From Xanthomarina maritima (GTDB taxonomy: Bacteria > Bacteroidota > Bacteroidia > Flavobacteriales > Flavobacteriaceae), in assembly GCF_008084905.1 (NCBI RefSeq), contig NZ_VSFC01000033.1, positions 1-63,997 on the forward strand: DNA of 63,997 nt. The letters run 5' to 3'. The notes beneath the pieces were generated by a model. That model ran no database searches and was not told the DNA's origin. It saw only the letters and a program-made list of their open reading frames with translations. Each line of letters opens with the position of its first letter. Position 1 is the stretch's first letter. Position numbers and translations under genes: made by a program. Positions 51,684 to 61,827 of the stretch are shown here, in pieces.

Positions 51684-52534
51684 AATTATACTATGTCATA
51701 CACATTACTCTCTACAAACTATAAAATCTATTATCAACAAATTCTTTATATATTTTCCTTATATTCTAAAACCAATATATATAATTGTTTAAGCTTTAAC
51801 TTGGTCTAATATAATATGAATAATAAACAATCATTAATCCCTTTTTCAAGGAAATAAATCTTTCTTTATAATAGCAATCGCCTTTATATTTATAATTTAG
51901 TTTTTTTCAAAACTGTTATTCGAAATAGGCAACCAAAAAAATAAAAGAGAAGTTTGAAGCATATACAGAAAGTTTAAAATAAATAGAATACACCAATGTT
52001 TTTCATCTTTGGAAGTTTGAAAGCTAATCAAAAAGGTTTCGACATAACATATACAAGTGGCGTAATAGTTAATTATATGCATCTTAAACTAAGAGTTGCA
52101 ACTTTGTAGTTGAAATGAGTTCAGAAAATACAAGACAAAGACAAATTAAATTATATGATACCACTAAATGATTTTGATTGAGTGGCCGAAATCGAAAATA
52201 ATTATCACGATTGATTAAACTAATTAAAACCAAATAACCCGATTGAAGCAATTAAAATTAAATAATCAAATGACATTTAGCACTTGGCTAATCATTGAAG
52301 ACTAAAGTTCCCAATGATTTAATGAGTTGCACTTATTATTTGAACTTACAAAACTAACTTATTAAGATTCTAAAATATAATTGACTGTAACAAATAGCTT
52401 CAAAAAAGATAAACTAATTTAAATTTATGGATTGTTAATTGAAATAAATATTTTTATTTATACAATAATTTAATTTATTGTCAATCATACTTTTTTCTAG
52501 GTTAAAACTAAATTCATATATTTAATAATTTCAT
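51684..52534. other. 850 bp gene-free stretch at the edge of the element remnant
   Basis: No believable gene is present on either strand. The sequence is very AT-rich, with scattered stops in all frames and AAATTAAAT/GATTGAA-type words that look like decayed coding DNA. It probably contains the far boundary of the second element remnant, but no copy of the attachment core was found. The promoter of the next gene lies in the last 100 bp. Confidence 0.5.
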
Positions 52535-54172
52535 ATGAAAGCTTTATTTAAAATAATTATTCTTCTTTTAAGTCCATTCTTGTTAGCGCAAAATACAAAT
52601 CAATTAGATAGTCTATTAATAGAAGGAATAAAAGCTAGAAATAACAAAAACTTTGTAAAATCTCTTGAATTTTTAACTAAAGTAAGAACAATTGCTGAAG
52701 AAAATAAATGGTACAAACAACAGTTTTTAGCCATAAATAATATAGGTGCTAATTATTATGCCATGTTAGATTATGGAGAAGCCTTAGATAACTACCTTGA
52801 GGCTTATAACATAGCTCTTAAATATCTAGATGATAATGAAGAGATGATTGTTTTAAACAATATTGCTATTTTATTCAGTAAAGAAGGAGAATTAAATAAG
52901 GCAAAAGAATATTTTTTGAAAGCCTATAAACTAGCACATAAGAAAGAAGACACTATCAAAATAGGACTTTACGCAATAAACCTAGGTATTGTAGCTAACA
53001 ATCAAGATAAACTAGAGTTAGCTAATACTTATTTGCAAGAAGCTAAAAAACAGCTTAAAAATGAACCCTCCATTTATATCTTAGCCGAGATAGCTTTAGC
53101 AGAAAATTTATATAAAAAAAACGAATTGCTAAAAGCAAAATATTTAGCAACAACCATTCTTCCTAATTTGGAAACAACAGCACTTTCAGAGGAGCGAATT
53201 AATATCCTTTTATTACTTTCCAATATAGCCAATAACATGGACGAAAAGTCTGAAGCTATAGAACTTGGAAAAACCGCATTAAATTTGGCTATTAATTTAG
53301 AAACTAAAATTACTGCATTTAAACAGTTATCAAAGATCTATTTAAATAACCAATTATATATAGAAGCATTAAACGCAAAAGACTCAATATTAAATTTAAC
53401 AGACTCTCTTTATAAATTAAAAAATGGAAAATTGTTTGAAACTAACAAAGTAAAGTTTGAGATATCAAATTATAGAAGAGAACTTAAGCAAAATAAAGAA
53501 TTACAAGAACAAGAACGCATAAAGCTATATAGTCTTCTTGGTATCTCAATACTAATAATATTTCTTATTGCTTGGGCACTATATAATAGTGCAATAAAAA
53601 ATAGGCAAAGAAAAATTTTACATCAACGCAGTAAAGAGTTTATAGAACTAGAGTTAGAAAAAAAAGAAAGCGATAATCTCCTTTTAGAAAAGCAATTAAT
53701 TGCAAATGAAACTGATGCTCTGTTAAAAGAGGAGCGCCTTAAAAATGAAATAGAGACCAGAAATAGGAAATTGGCTGCAAAAGCATTACAAATTTCAGGA
53801 CGTAACGAATTAATTAATGATATAATTAACAATTTAACAGACCAATCTGATATTTCTAAAAACACATTTTTAACTAATAAAATAAACGAATTAAAAAAAC
53901 TTTTAAATAATGATTCAGAGTGGAACACTTTTTTAACTCATTTTGAAGAAGTAAATAATGGGTTACTTTCTAAACTTCACAGTCATCATCCAGGTTTAAC
54001 TGCAAATGATATTCGTTATCTAAGTTATGTTTATATGGGCCTTACTACAAAAGAAATTGCTTCACTTATTAATATCACTATTGAAGCTGCAAGAAAACGA
54101 AAAGAGCGAATAATCAAAAAAATGGGTTTAAAAGCTAATATTTCGCTATATAACTATATTACAGAACAATAA
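52535..54172 (+). CDS. TPR protein with LuxR-type HTH, membrane sensor-regulator
   Basis: A 545-residue protein: signal peptide (MKALFKIIILLLSPFLLAQ), TPR repeats (about 25-290, e.g. FLAINNIGANYYAMLDYGEALDNYLEAYNIAL), one transmembrane helix (LLGISILIIFLIAWALYN, about 330-347), a coiled coil (about 355-430) and a C-terminal LuxR-type HTH (LTANDIRYLSYVYMGLTTKEIASLINITIEAARKRKERIIKKMGLK). It is a single-polypeptide sensor-regulator form common in flavobacteria, with TPRs outside and HTH inside. It may control the secreted protein and membrane genes that follow. The ligand is unknown. Confidence 0.85.
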   Translation: MKALFKIIILLLSPFLLAQNTNQLDSLLIEGIKARNNKNFVKSLEFLTKVRTIAEENKWYKQQFLAINNIGANYYAMLDYGEALDNYLEAYNIALKYLDDNEEMIVLNNIAILFSKEGELNKAKEYFLKAYKLAHKKEDTIKIGLYAINLGIVANNQDKLELANTYLQEAKKQLKNEPSIYILAEIALAENLYKKNELLKAKYLATTILPNLETTALSEERINILLLLSNIANNMDEKSEAIELGKTALNLAINLETKITAFKQLSKIYLNNQLYIEALNAKDSILNLTDSLYKLKNGKLFETNKVKFEISNYRRELKQNKELQEQERIKLYSLLGISILIIFLIAWALYNSAIKNRQRKILHQRSKEFIELELEKKESDNLLLEKQLIANETDALLKEERLKNEIETRNRKLAAKALQISGRNELINDIINNLTDQSDISKNTFLTNKINELKKLLNNDSEWNTFLTHFEEVNNGLLSKLHSHHPGLTANDIRYLSYVYMGLTTKEIASLINITIEAARKRKERIIKKMGLKANISLYNYITEQ

Positions 54173-54281
54173 ATAGACATGTCACGTTTTTTCCAGACTC
54201 TGTCACTTTTATTCTAGAATCTTTTGTTTAAATTTATTGATTTTACAAGATATTTACTGCTTAAACAAAATTTAAAATAAA

Positions 54282-56594
54282 ATGAAAAAATCTTTTTTTC
54301 TAGTTTTACTATGGATATGCTCAAGTCATCAATCTTCTTTCTCTCAACAATTAGAGGTTATAGGTTCTAACGATTTTGGACGCGTATTTGATCTTACATA
54401 TGATAAAGATGTAGAAAACAAAGTATATGCTGTTACCTTAGGTAATCATATTGTTGTTTCTTATGATAACGGATTAACTTGGGATGTTTTATATTCCTTA
54501 GAAATTCATCAAAGTGCAAGTGTTACTGATTTAAAAATATCACCTGATGGTACAACCCTAACGTTTAATTGTTATGTACCTAATACTATGTATAGTTCTA
54601 TAAAAGTATATGATATTAATACAGCTACTATTATAAAAACCATAGATGTACCAAACCAAAGCGATCATGCTTATATTGATGCATATGACTTTTATGAAAG
54701 TGATATGGATATTTTATTGTTGAGTACAAGATATCAAGACAATAATACGAGCAAAGGAAAGACTTTTTATACTACGGATGGTGGAGAAAATTGGGATATG
54801 GTTTATTTCAATGAGGATCATGATTATGTTTTTATAGCAGATGTAGCTATATATCCTAGTAATCCTGATAAATTATTCCTAACTCGAGGCAATGGCCCAA
54901 CAAATATAGATGGAGGACTATTTGTTTCTGAAGATGCTGGACAAAATTGGATAGAAAAACTACCTGGAGTTAATTTAGACCCAATTAAATTCAACCCAGA
55001 TAATAATTTAATTATGTGGATTGGATCAGGGATTGGTACTTCTGTCGCTACTGAAAATTTATATAAATCTATAGATGGCGGAGATAATTTTACTACTGTA
55101 CCTATTAATTGGACTGATTCGGCTTTAGATAATATTAGAGTGATTCAAATTAATGAAAATAATCCATTGCAAATGATTGTTTTAGAAGAAAATGAAATTG
55201 TAATTTCAGAAGATGGTGGTGTAACTTGGGAAAATTATGTGTATCCTTCTGGAGATCCTGAGAGCTATTTTTATGGCTTAAATGCAAGTTATAATCCATT
55301 TAATTCTGAAGAACTATTTATTAGCAGTAATTTTGTTCCTCAATTTTCTTCAGATGGTGGAGAAACCTTAACTTGGGTTAAAACTCCCTATTTCGCTAGC
55401 TCTGGTAATTTAGATGCATTTTCTAATGAATCCTACGAAAACGTTTATTATGGCGTTCAGTATGGGTATGTTTGGAGAGATTTAGCAACAGGAATAGATA
55501 GCCCACGTAGCATCATGCCTCTAGATAATTTTACAGTTTATACGCCAATGACTGTTTATGCTGATAAGATTACAGCAAATAGAATTTATACATTCACAGA
55601 AGATGGTTCAGGATCCACTCTTAAAGTAAGTAATGAAAATGGTTTAATTAATAGGAATTTAGTAACAGTCGCTCAAAATAAAGTTACTGCAATAGCAACT
55701 TATCCTAATATGCCTCAAACCATTATTACTGCATTCGCTGCTTTTAGTGCTAGTAGTAGTATATTGAAAAAAATTAATTTTAATAATTTAAATAATGTCA
55801 TAATAACCGATATTACATTACCTACTATTAATTACATTAGAGGAATTATTATTGATGAATCAGGTAAAATTACTATAAGTGATGGTATTGAAGTATATTC
55901 ATCCAATAATGATGGTGTTACATGGACAAATAGTAGTACAGGACTTGAAGTATTAACTCCTTCTGATTTGATTTTAGATTTACAAGTAGATCCTTTAAAT
56001 CCAAACCATATGGCATTGGCAAGTTCAAAAGGTATTTTTATGTCTGTAGATGGTGGTGAGAATTGGGATAGAAAAACAACTTTATTAACTCACAAAGTTG
56101 CTTTCTCTACAGAAACAGAAGGAGTTTTAGTAGCTACAACTCATGATTCTTATTTCTCTAGAACAGCAATACACTATTCAACTAATAGTGGGGAATCTTG
56201 GACAACTATTAGTAATGATCAATTACTTAGCATAACTTCTAGTCATTCTGCATATATTTTTAATTCAAACTCTGTTAAAATATATATAGGAAGCTCAGAC
56301 TTAGGGCTTGTAGAATACGATATTGACTTTAGCCTTTTAAACACACCGCAAATTGAAAATGTTGATGAAATGGGTTTAATTATTTATCCTAACCCTACTA
56401 AAAATCTATTAAATGTTAAAATTAATAACTCCAATGTAGGTCAACTTACAATATACTCATTAACTGGAACTAAAATTTTAGATATTAAAAACTCTTCAAA
56501 AATTGATATTTCAAGTTTACCTTCTGGCACTTATTTAGTTCGAATTCAAGACCTAAACAATACTATATATTTTAAGCGTATTATAAAACAATAA
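54282..56594 (+). CDS. T9SS-secreted BNR/sialidase-like repeat protein
   Basis: A 770-residue protein: signal peptide (MKKSFFLVLLWICSSHQSSFSQ), then Asp-box-rich beta-propeller repeats (SYDNGLTWDVL, TTDGGENWDMV, SEDAGQNWIEK, SEDGGVTWENY, SVDGGENWDRK, STNSGESWTTI). The Asp boxes (S-x-D-x-G-x-T-W) mark a sialidase/Vps10-like propeller fold. The last ~75 residues (IIYPNPTKNLLNVKINNSNVGQLTIYSLTGTKILDIK...LPSGTYLVRIQDLNNTIYFKRIIKQ) are a type A T9SS sorting domain, which sends the protein across the outer membrane and is then cut off. The sialidase catalytic Arg triad is not evident, so binding rather than hydrolysis is likely. Confidence 0.88.
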   Translation: MKKSFFLVLLWICSSHQSSFSQQLEVIGSNDFGRVFDLTYDKDVENKVYAVTLGNHIVVSYDNGLTWDVLYSLEIHQSASVTDLKISPDGTTLTFNCYVPNTMYSSIKVYDINTATIIKTIDVPNQSDHAYIDAYDFYESDMDILLLSTRYQDNNTSKGKTFYTTDGGENWDMVYFNEDHDYVFIADVAIYPSNPDKLFLTRGNGPTNIDGGLFVSEDAGQNWIEKLPGVNLDPIKFNPDNNLIMWIGSGIGTSVATENLYKSIDGGDNFTTVPINWTDSALDNIRVIQINENNPLQMIVLEENEIVISEDGGVTWENYVYPSGDPESYFYGLNASYNPFNSEELFISSNFVPQFSSDGGETLTWVKTPYFASSGNLDAFSNESYENVYYGVQYGYVWRDLATGIDSPRSIMPLDNFTVYTPMTVYADKITANRIYTFTEDGSGSTLKVSNENGLINRNLVTVAQNKVTAIATYPNMPQTIITAFAAFSASSSILKKINFNNLNNVIITDITLPTINYIRGIIIDESGKITISDGIEVYSSNNDGVTWTNSSTGLEVLTPSDLILDLQVDPLNPNHMALASSKGIFMSVDGGENWDRKTTLLTHKVAFSTETEGVLVATTHDSYFSRTAIHYSTNSGESWTTISNDQLLSITSSHSAYIFNSNSVKIYIGSSDLGLVEYDIDFSLLNTPQIENVDEMGLIIYPNPTKNLLNVKINNSNVGQLTIYSLTGTKILDIKNSSKIDISSLPSGTYLVRIQDLNNTIYFKRIIKQ

Positions 56595-56617
56595 TGTTTT
56601 TATCAAATATTAATAAA

Positions 56618-56645
56618 GCTCTAAATTTATTTAGGGCTTTTTTTG
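56618..56645 (+). terminator. Terminator after the T9SS protein gene
   Basis: GCTCTAAA-N4-TTTAGGGC (one G-T wobble) followed by a T run, 24 bp after the stop. Confidence 0.75.
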
Positions 56646-56738
56646 TTATATAAAAATTATTATGATTTTTAAATGGTCTTTTCAATAAATCAATTATTTT
56701 TAAAAACTTGTTTAAATTTGGCATGTCAACAAAACTAG

Positions 56739-57671
56739 ATGAATAAACTCCACATATTTCTTAAATATTTTTTTAATATAATTTTATTTTTAAATATTTT
56801 TTTATGTAATCAAGTTTTTTCTCAAGACATAGAACCTAGACGTTGGACAGCAATGCCTCTAGGAACCAATATTATTGGTATTGGGTATGCACACACTTTT
56901 GGCAATATCGATTTTGATCCTGTATTACAAGCTGAAAACGCTACAGTTTTAGTAAATTCTTTAGCTTTACAATATGTTCGACCTTTTAGAATTGGAACTA
57001 AATTAGCAAGAATAGATGCATTAATCCCATATAGCTCAGCTCGTTGGGAAGGCTTATTAAATAGCGTACCTACAACAGTAAAACGAAATGGGTTTGCAGA
57101 TTCTAGATTAAGATTCTCCATCAATTTTATTGGACCAAAAGCCATGACTCCTAAAGAAATGCAAGAATATCTTAAAGAAAACCCAACTTATACTACTGTA
57201 GGTGCTTCTTTAGCAATTACTTTCCCATTTGGACAATATTATAGTGACAAACTTTTGAACTTAGGTTATAACTGTTTTGTTTTTCGTCCTCAAGTAGGAA
57301 TGGTTCATAAATGGGGAAAATGGTCTTATGAACTTACTGGATCTATATTTTTATATACAAATAATAATGATTTTTATAATAATACAACAAAAAAACAAGA
57401 GCCTCTTTTTGCTATGCAAACTCACCTTGTTAGAACATTTAAACATCGTATTTGGACCTCTTTAGGTCTAGGATATGGTTTAGGTGGACATACAATTGTA
57501 AACAGACAACCTAATAATGATGAACGTGGGAATTTTGTAGGTGGTGTTTCTGCAGGCATCCCTATATTTAAAAAACAATCCCTAAAATTTGCTTATGGTA
57601 CAACACTTACTATTAAAGATGTTGGTGCAAACACAAATGGTTTTGTTCTGGGATGGGCTACAACGTTTTAA
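56739..57671 (+). CDS. Outer-membrane beta-barrel protein (MetA-pathway phenol-degradation-like)
   Basis: A 310-residue protein with a signal peptide (about 1-28, KYFFNIILFLNIFLCNQVFSQ), then alternating beta strands with a C-terminal aromatic residue (GWATTF) as expected for an outer-membrane barrel. The opening EPRRWTAMPLGTNIIGIGYAHTFGNI and the motifs DALIPYSSARWEG, VGASLAITFPFGQYYSDKLLNLGYN and RPQVGMVHKWGKW match the 'putative MetA-pathway of phenol degradation' family (PF13557). The family name reflects one operon and the function is not proven; a small-molecule channel is a fair guess. It begins a run of membrane and secreted genes. Confidence 0.78.
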   Translation: MNKLHIFLKYFFNIILFLNIFLCNQVFSQDIEPRRWTAMPLGTNIIGIGYAHTFGNIDFDPVLQAENATVLVNSLALQYVRPFRIGTKLARIDALIPYSSARWEGLLNSVPTTVKRNGFADSRLRFSINFIGPKAMTPKEMQEYLKENPTYTTVGASLAITFPFGQYYSDKLLNLGYNCFVFRPQVGMVHKWGKWSYELTGSIFLYTNNNDFYNNTTKKQEPLFAMQTHLVRTFKHRIWTSLGLGYGLGGHTIVNRQPNNDERGNFVGGVSAGIPIFKKQSLKFAYGTTLTIKDVGANTNGFVLGWATTF

Positions 57672-57759
57672 TTAAACTTAATTATCACTTTTAATGAATA
57701 TAAATTAATTCGGCACAATAAATGTTATAACTAACGTTATAAAAAAAACTTACATCTTT

Positions 57760-58539
57760 ATGCAAAAATATTTTAACATTCTATTGCTTTTAGTTATTTC
57801 TACTAGTTATTCACAAAACAATGCGTTTAAAGCAAGAGAAAATCTCACTTTTACAGCTTCCTATAATATGTCTGGAGTTTTAACAGAACTTGCACAGGTA
57901 AATATGGAAACTAGCGAAGTTAAAACTTCAAAAGCTACCTTATTAAGGTTAAAATGTACAGCAACTACGTATAGTAAATGGGATAGTTTTTTTAAAATTA
58001 GAGATTTATACGAAAGCTATGTAAGCCCTTCAACTGTAAAACCTTATTTATATAAAAGAGATATTTATGAAGGTGGATATTCTAAATTTGTTCAATATAA
58101 ATACAGTCACACTAAAGGGACAGTAGCAAGTTTAATTAGAAAGAAAAAGAAAACTGGTGGCACTTACGACCAAAATAAGACTTTAAATATTTCTAGTAAC
58201 ACCAAAGATATTGTTTCTACAATTTATTATTTAAGAACTTTAGATTTTAAAAATTATTCCAATGGCACTTCTAAAACTTTAACTGTTTTGTTTGACAACA
58301 AACCTACAGAGGTTGTTTTTACTTATTTAGGTAAAGAATCTATTTCTACAAATATTGGAAGTAAAATGTGTTACAAATTATCTATTTCTATTAAAAATAG
58401 TGATGTTTTAAAGGGCAATAATGATAACATTCTTTGGTTAACTGCCGATGAAAATAAGATACCTGTTTATGCTAAATTTAAAGTAGCTGTTGGGAATGGA
58501 GAATTAAAAATAAAATCTGCTACTGGGCTAAAAAATTAA
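57760..58539 (+). CDS. DUF3108 secreted/periplasmic protein
   Basis: A 259-residue protein with a signal peptide (MQKYFNILLLLVISTSYSQ). The rest is beta-rich: ENLTFTASYNMSGVLTELAQVNMETSEV...LRLKCTATTYSKWDSFFKIRDLYESYVSPSTVKPYLYKRDIYEGGY...STIYYLRTLDFKNYSNGTSKTLTVLFDNKPTEVVFTYLGKESI. This is the pattern of the DUF3108 family of periplasmic proteins (F-x-I-x-D-x-Y-x-S-Y then P-x-x-Y-x-R). Function is unknown. It ends 4 bp before the next gene, so they are likely one operon. Confidence 0.75.
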   Translation: MQKYFNILLLLVISTSYSQNNAFKARENLTFTASYNMSGVLTELAQVNMETSEVKTSKATLLRLKCTATTYSKWDSFFKIRDLYESYVSPSTVKPYLYKRDIYEGGYSKFVQYKYSHTKGTVASLIRKKKKTGGTYDQNKTLNISSNTKDIVSTIYYLRTLDFKNYSNGTSKTLTVLFDNKPTEVVFTYLGKESISTNIGSKMCYKLSISIKNSDVLKGNNDNILWLTADENKIPVYAKFKVAVGNGELKIKSATGLKN

Positions 58540-58543
58540 AATT

Positions 58544-58945
58544 ATGAAAAAACTTTTTGTCGCTTTAGGAATCATAGCATCTGTACTTGCGTTAATTTTA
58601 TCTGTTTTACCACTATCTAACTTAGCTTTTTTTCCTGCAATTGCAGCCTTTATTTTTGCATTAATAGCTTTTTATTTTTCAAATAAAGAAAATAGCTCTA
58701 AAAAAACCATCCAACTTATATTTTTACTTACCATAATAGCCATGTCTATTTCTACTTACAAATCTTTATATAACACTGTTGAAGTTGGTAATACAGAAGA
58801 ATTACAAGAAAGAGAAAAACAGTCTGAAGAAAATGCTATTGAAGAACTTGAAGACTTAGATATTGAAGAAATTGATTTGGAAGTCATAGATGTAGAAGAA
58901 ATAAATGTTGATGAAGCTGACTTCGAAGAAGTAGATATTGAATAA
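58544..58945 (+). CDS. Small membrane protein with acidic repeat tail
   Basis: A 133-residue protein: three hydrophobic segments (about 4-24, 27-46 and 55-72) followed by a very acidic tail from residue ~80 with a repeating pattern (LEDLDIEEIDLEVIDVEEINVDEADFEEVDIE). The tail could bind divalent cations or basic partners; it looks like a low-complexity expansion with period about 5-6 residues. It lies 4 bp after the DUF3108 gene. No family is recognised. Confidence 0.65.
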   Translation: MKKLFVALGIIASVLALILSVLPLSNLAFFPAIAAFIFALIAFYFSNKENSSKKTIQLIFLLTIIAMSISTYKSLYNTVEVGNTEELQEREKQSEENAIEELEDLDIEEIDLEVIDVEEINVDEADFEEVDIE

Positions 58946-59012
58946 AACTTTAAATAACTTTTAAATATCAATATTTTTTTAGTTTATTTGACTGAAAATA
59001 AGCTCTTATTCT

Positions 59013-60059
59013 ATGAAAGCATTACTTGTAGCTTCCATATTATCACTTGTTGGGTCTTGTGCTACTTCCAAGTATAGTACTAAAATAGAAACCTTAAACA
59101 ATAATGTAAAAATTAGCGATAGTACGACTGTTGTCACTTATGCTAATACAATTACTTCAGAAGAATTAAGTAATCACTTATTTAAATATGCTAGTAAAGA
59201 ATTTAATGGTCGTAAAACTGGCGAATTAGGTCAGAAAAAAGCGGCTGAATTTTTAAAAAACTATTACATATCTCAAGAAATTATATCCCCAATAAAAGAT
59301 TCGGTATATTATCAAACTATCCCAAAATCTTATTTTTACGATGAAACCATTAATGCTTCTGAAAATGTTCTAGCCTACATTAAAGGAAATGAGAAACCCG
59401 AAGAAGTTGTTATTATTTCAGCTCATTATGATCATCTTGGAGTAAAAGACTCTCTTATTTATTATGGAGCAGACGACGATGGTTCAGGAACTGTAGCTCT
59501 CATGGAGATAGCACAAGCATTTAAACTTGCAAAAGATAAAGGATATGGCCCAAAACGATCTGTATTATTTCTACATCTAACTGCTGAAGAAATAGGATTA
59601 GAAGGATCCAGATTTTATACTGAGAATCCTATTTTTCCATTACAAGAAACCATGGCTAATCTCAATATTGACATGATTGGAAGAATAGATAAAATCCATG
59701 AAGAAAAAAATCAAGAAAAATACATTTATCTTATAGGTGCAGATAGACTAAGTAAAGAATTACACATACTTTCAGAAAAAACAAACAAAGCATTCATTAA
59801 TTTAGAATTAGACTATAAATACAACGATTTAAACGATAAAAACCATTATTATTCTAGAAGCGACCATTATAATTTTGCACAGTACAACATTCCTGTAATC
59901 TTTTATTTTAATGGAGAACATGAAGATTATCATGAACCTACAGACACTCCAGATAAGATAAATTATAAAGTACTTGAACTTAGAGCTAGGTTAGTTTTTG
60001 CAACAGCTTGGCAATTAGCAAATCGTAAGAATCGTTTAATTTTAAATGAAAGCCTATAA
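59013..60059 (+). CDS. M28-family zinc metallopeptidase lipoprotein
   Basis: A 348-residue protein with a lipoprotein signal (LLVASILSLVGSCATS, Cys at about 16) and an M28 aminopeptidase domain. The two-zinc site is visible as His/Asp in IISAHYDHLG, the bridging Asp in GADDDGSG, the catalytic Glu pair in LTAEEIGLEGS, Asp in NLNIDMIGR and His in EDYHEPTDTP. It cleaves N-terminal residues from peptides, probably in the periplasm or at the outer membrane. It is a shorter tandem paralogue of the next gene and lacks the PA domain inserted there. Confidence 0.9.
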   Translation: MKALLVASILSLVGSCATSKYSTKIETLNNNVKISDSTTVVTYANTITSEELSNHLFKYASKEFNGRKTGELGQKKAAEFLKNYYISQEIISPIKDSVYYQTIPKSYFYDETINASENVLAYIKGNEKPEEVVIISAHYDHLGVKDSLIYYGADDDGSGTVALMEIAQAFKLAKDKGYGPKRSVLFLHLTAEEIGLEGSRFYTENPIFPLQETMANLNIDMIGRIDKIHEEKNQEKYIYLIGADRLSKELHILSEKTNKAFINLELDYKYNDLNDKNHYYSRSDHYNFAQYNIPVIFYFNGEHEDYHEPTDTPDKINYKVLELRARLVFATAWQLANRKNRLILNESL

Positions 60060-60154
60060 TTTTATCTTTTTGTTGTTAAAGTTTGTTAAAAACACTAATT
60101 CTAAGAACTGTGTTTGATTACTTTTGCTTGATTACATAACTAAATAACATTTCA

Positions 60155-61723
60155 ATGAAAAAAGCTTTATTAATTATTTGCTGTGCTGGATTCGTTTTCT
60201 CTTGTGGAACACAAAAAAGTGATACTACAAGCCAATCCAATAACACAGTAACACCAAAATCTCTAGATGTAACGGCATATGCTGAAACTATTACTTCTGA
60301 AGAACTAAAAATAGATTTATATATTTATGCTTCAGATGACTTTGAAGGAAGAGGAACTGGAGATCCAGGACAAAAAAAAGCTGTAAACTATTTAAAAGAG
60401 CAATACATAAACATGAAAATTCCTTCTGCTTTACCAGGAGATACTTATTTTCAAAATGTACCATTAGAGAAATTAGGAGCTCCAAATGTTGCTTTCTCAG
60501 TTAATAATAAAGAATATAAAACGGTTGATGATTTTGTTTCAATTTCTTCTCCAAAAGATGGAAAGTTAAATGCCGACGAAATTATTTTTGCTGGATTTGG
60601 AATTGAAGACGACAAATATTCTAGTTATACTGATTTAGATGTAAAAGGGAAAGTGGTATTAATCAAATCTGGAGAACCTAAAGATGCAGATGGTAATTAT
60701 TTAATTACAGGAACTACGGAAGCATCTAAATGGTCTAATTTCAGACAAGCATTTGCTTCTAAAAGAGATATAGCAAAAGAAAAAGGAGCTGCTGCTGTAT
60801 TAGTATATTATCCAGAAATTTATTCAATGGCTGCTGCACGTTTTGGTGGAGCAAGTGGAGCAATTTCTTTAAAAGGAAATGCCGACGATATGTATTATTT
60901 TTTAATTAATACAGATTTAGCAAAAAACATCTTACCTTCTATTGAAACTGAAATAACTAATCAAACTATAGAAATGCCTGTAAGTTTAGATTATAAAAAT
61001 GTTTCAGAAGAAATAATTTCTGAAAATGTTATTGCCATCATTAAAGGTTCTGAAAAACCAGAAGAGTATATTATAATTTCTGCACATTTAGATCATGAAG
61101 GAATTAAAAATGGTGAGATATATAATGGTGCAGACGATGATGGTTCTGGCTCTGTAGCTCTTTTAGAAATCGCTGAAGCTTTTAATACTGCTGCTAAAAA
61201 CGGACAAGGACCAAAACGTTCAATCGTATTATTACATGTCACTGGTGAAGAAAAAGGACTGTTAGGTTCACGTTATTACACAGATATAGATCCTATCTTT
61301 CCACTGGCAAATACAGTAGCTAATTTAAACATCGATATGATAGGTCGTGTAGACCCAAAACATGAAGAAGGAGATGGTAATTATGTGTATTTAATTGGAA
61401 GTGATAAATTAAGTACTGAATTACATGCGATTTCCGAAGAAGTAAATAATAAGTATACGCAAATGGAATTTGATTACACCTATAACGAAGATGATGACCC
61501 AAATCGTTTTTATTACAGAAGTGATCACTATAACTTTGCCAAAAATAATATTCCAGTTATCTTTTATTTTAATGGTACTCATGCAGATTATCATAAACCA
61601 ACAGATACGCCAGATAAAATTAGATACGATTTATTACAAAATAGAACTAGATTAGTATTCTATACCGCTTGGGAACTTGCAAACAGAGAAAATAGAATTG
61701 TTGTTGATAAAGCAGCTAAATAA
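60155..61723 (+). CDS. M28-family metallopeptidase with PA domain, lipoprotein
   Basis: A 522-residue protein with a lipoprotein signal (LLIICCAGFVFSCGTQ). Between an N-terminal YASDDFEGRGTGDPGQKKAVNYLKEQY block and the catalytic domain is a protease-associated (PA) insert (about 125-265, EIIFAGFGIEDDKYSSYTDLDVKGKVVLIKSGEP...KEKGAAAVLVYYP). The M28 metal site is intact: IISAHLDHEG, GADDDGSGS, VTGEEKGLLGS, NLNIDMIGRVD and ADYHKPTDTP. It shares the ITSEEL...GQKKA opening and catalytic half with the preceding gene, so the two arose by tandem duplication with gain or loss of the PA insert. It is predicted to be a surface or periplasmic aminopeptidase. Confidence 0.9.
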   Translation: MKKALLIICCAGFVFSCGTQKSDTTSQSNNTVTPKSLDVTAYAETITSEELKIDLYIYASDDFEGRGTGDPGQKKAVNYLKEQYINMKIPSALPGDTYFQNVPLEKLGAPNVAFSVNNKEYKTVDDFVSISSPKDGKLNADEIIFAGFGIEDDKYSSYTDLDVKGKVVLIKSGEPKDADGNYLITGTTEASKWSNFRQAFASKRDIAKEKGAAAVLVYYPEIYSMAAARFGGASGAISLKGNADDMYYFLINTDLAKNILPSIETEITNQTIEMPVSLDYKNVSEEIISENVIAIIKGSEKPEEYIIISAHLDHEGIKNGEIYNGADDDGSGSVALLEIAEAFNTAAKNGQGPKRSIVLLHVTGEEKGLLGSRYYTDIDPIFPLANTVANLNIDMIGRVDPKHEEGDGNYVYLIGSDKLSTELHAISEEVNNKYTQMEFDYTYNEDDDPNRFYYRSDHYNFAKNNIPVIFYFNGTHADYHKPTDTPDKIRYDLLQNRTRLVFYTAWELANRENRIVVDKAAK

Positions 61724-61744
61724 AATTTAAACATATTATTAAAA

Positions 61745-61774
61745 AAAGCCTTTCATTAACTGGAAGGCTTTTTT
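61745..61774 (+). terminator. Terminator after the second M28 gene
   Basis: GCCTTTC-N7-GGAAGGC with flanking A and T runs, 22 bp after the stop. Confidence 0.8.
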
Positions 61775-61790
61775 ATTTAATTAGGTAAAC

Positions 61791-61821
61791 AAAAAAGCTT
61801 CACATTTCTGTGAAGCTTTTG
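61791..61821 (-). terminator. Terminator of tRNA-His
   Basis: AAGCTTCAC (61795-61803) pairs with GTGAAGCTT (61810-61818). On the minus strand it is followed by a T run, just 7 bp after the tRNA 3' end. Confidence 0.8.
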
Positions 61822-61827
61822 TTTTTT

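Noticed and set aside
51840-51900. A possible second attachment core (TCTTTCTTT) marking the end of the element remnant
   Set aside because: The match to CCTCTTTCTCCGC is too short and AT-rich to separate from chance.
51897-52082. A 61-residue minus-strand frame after hipT
   Set aside because: No start signal, no recognisable domain and a decayed AT-rich setting.
8081-52534. Insertion sequences or conjugation (relaxase/T4SS) genes
   Set aside because: No transposase, relaxase or Tra-type protein was found among the genes of the island.
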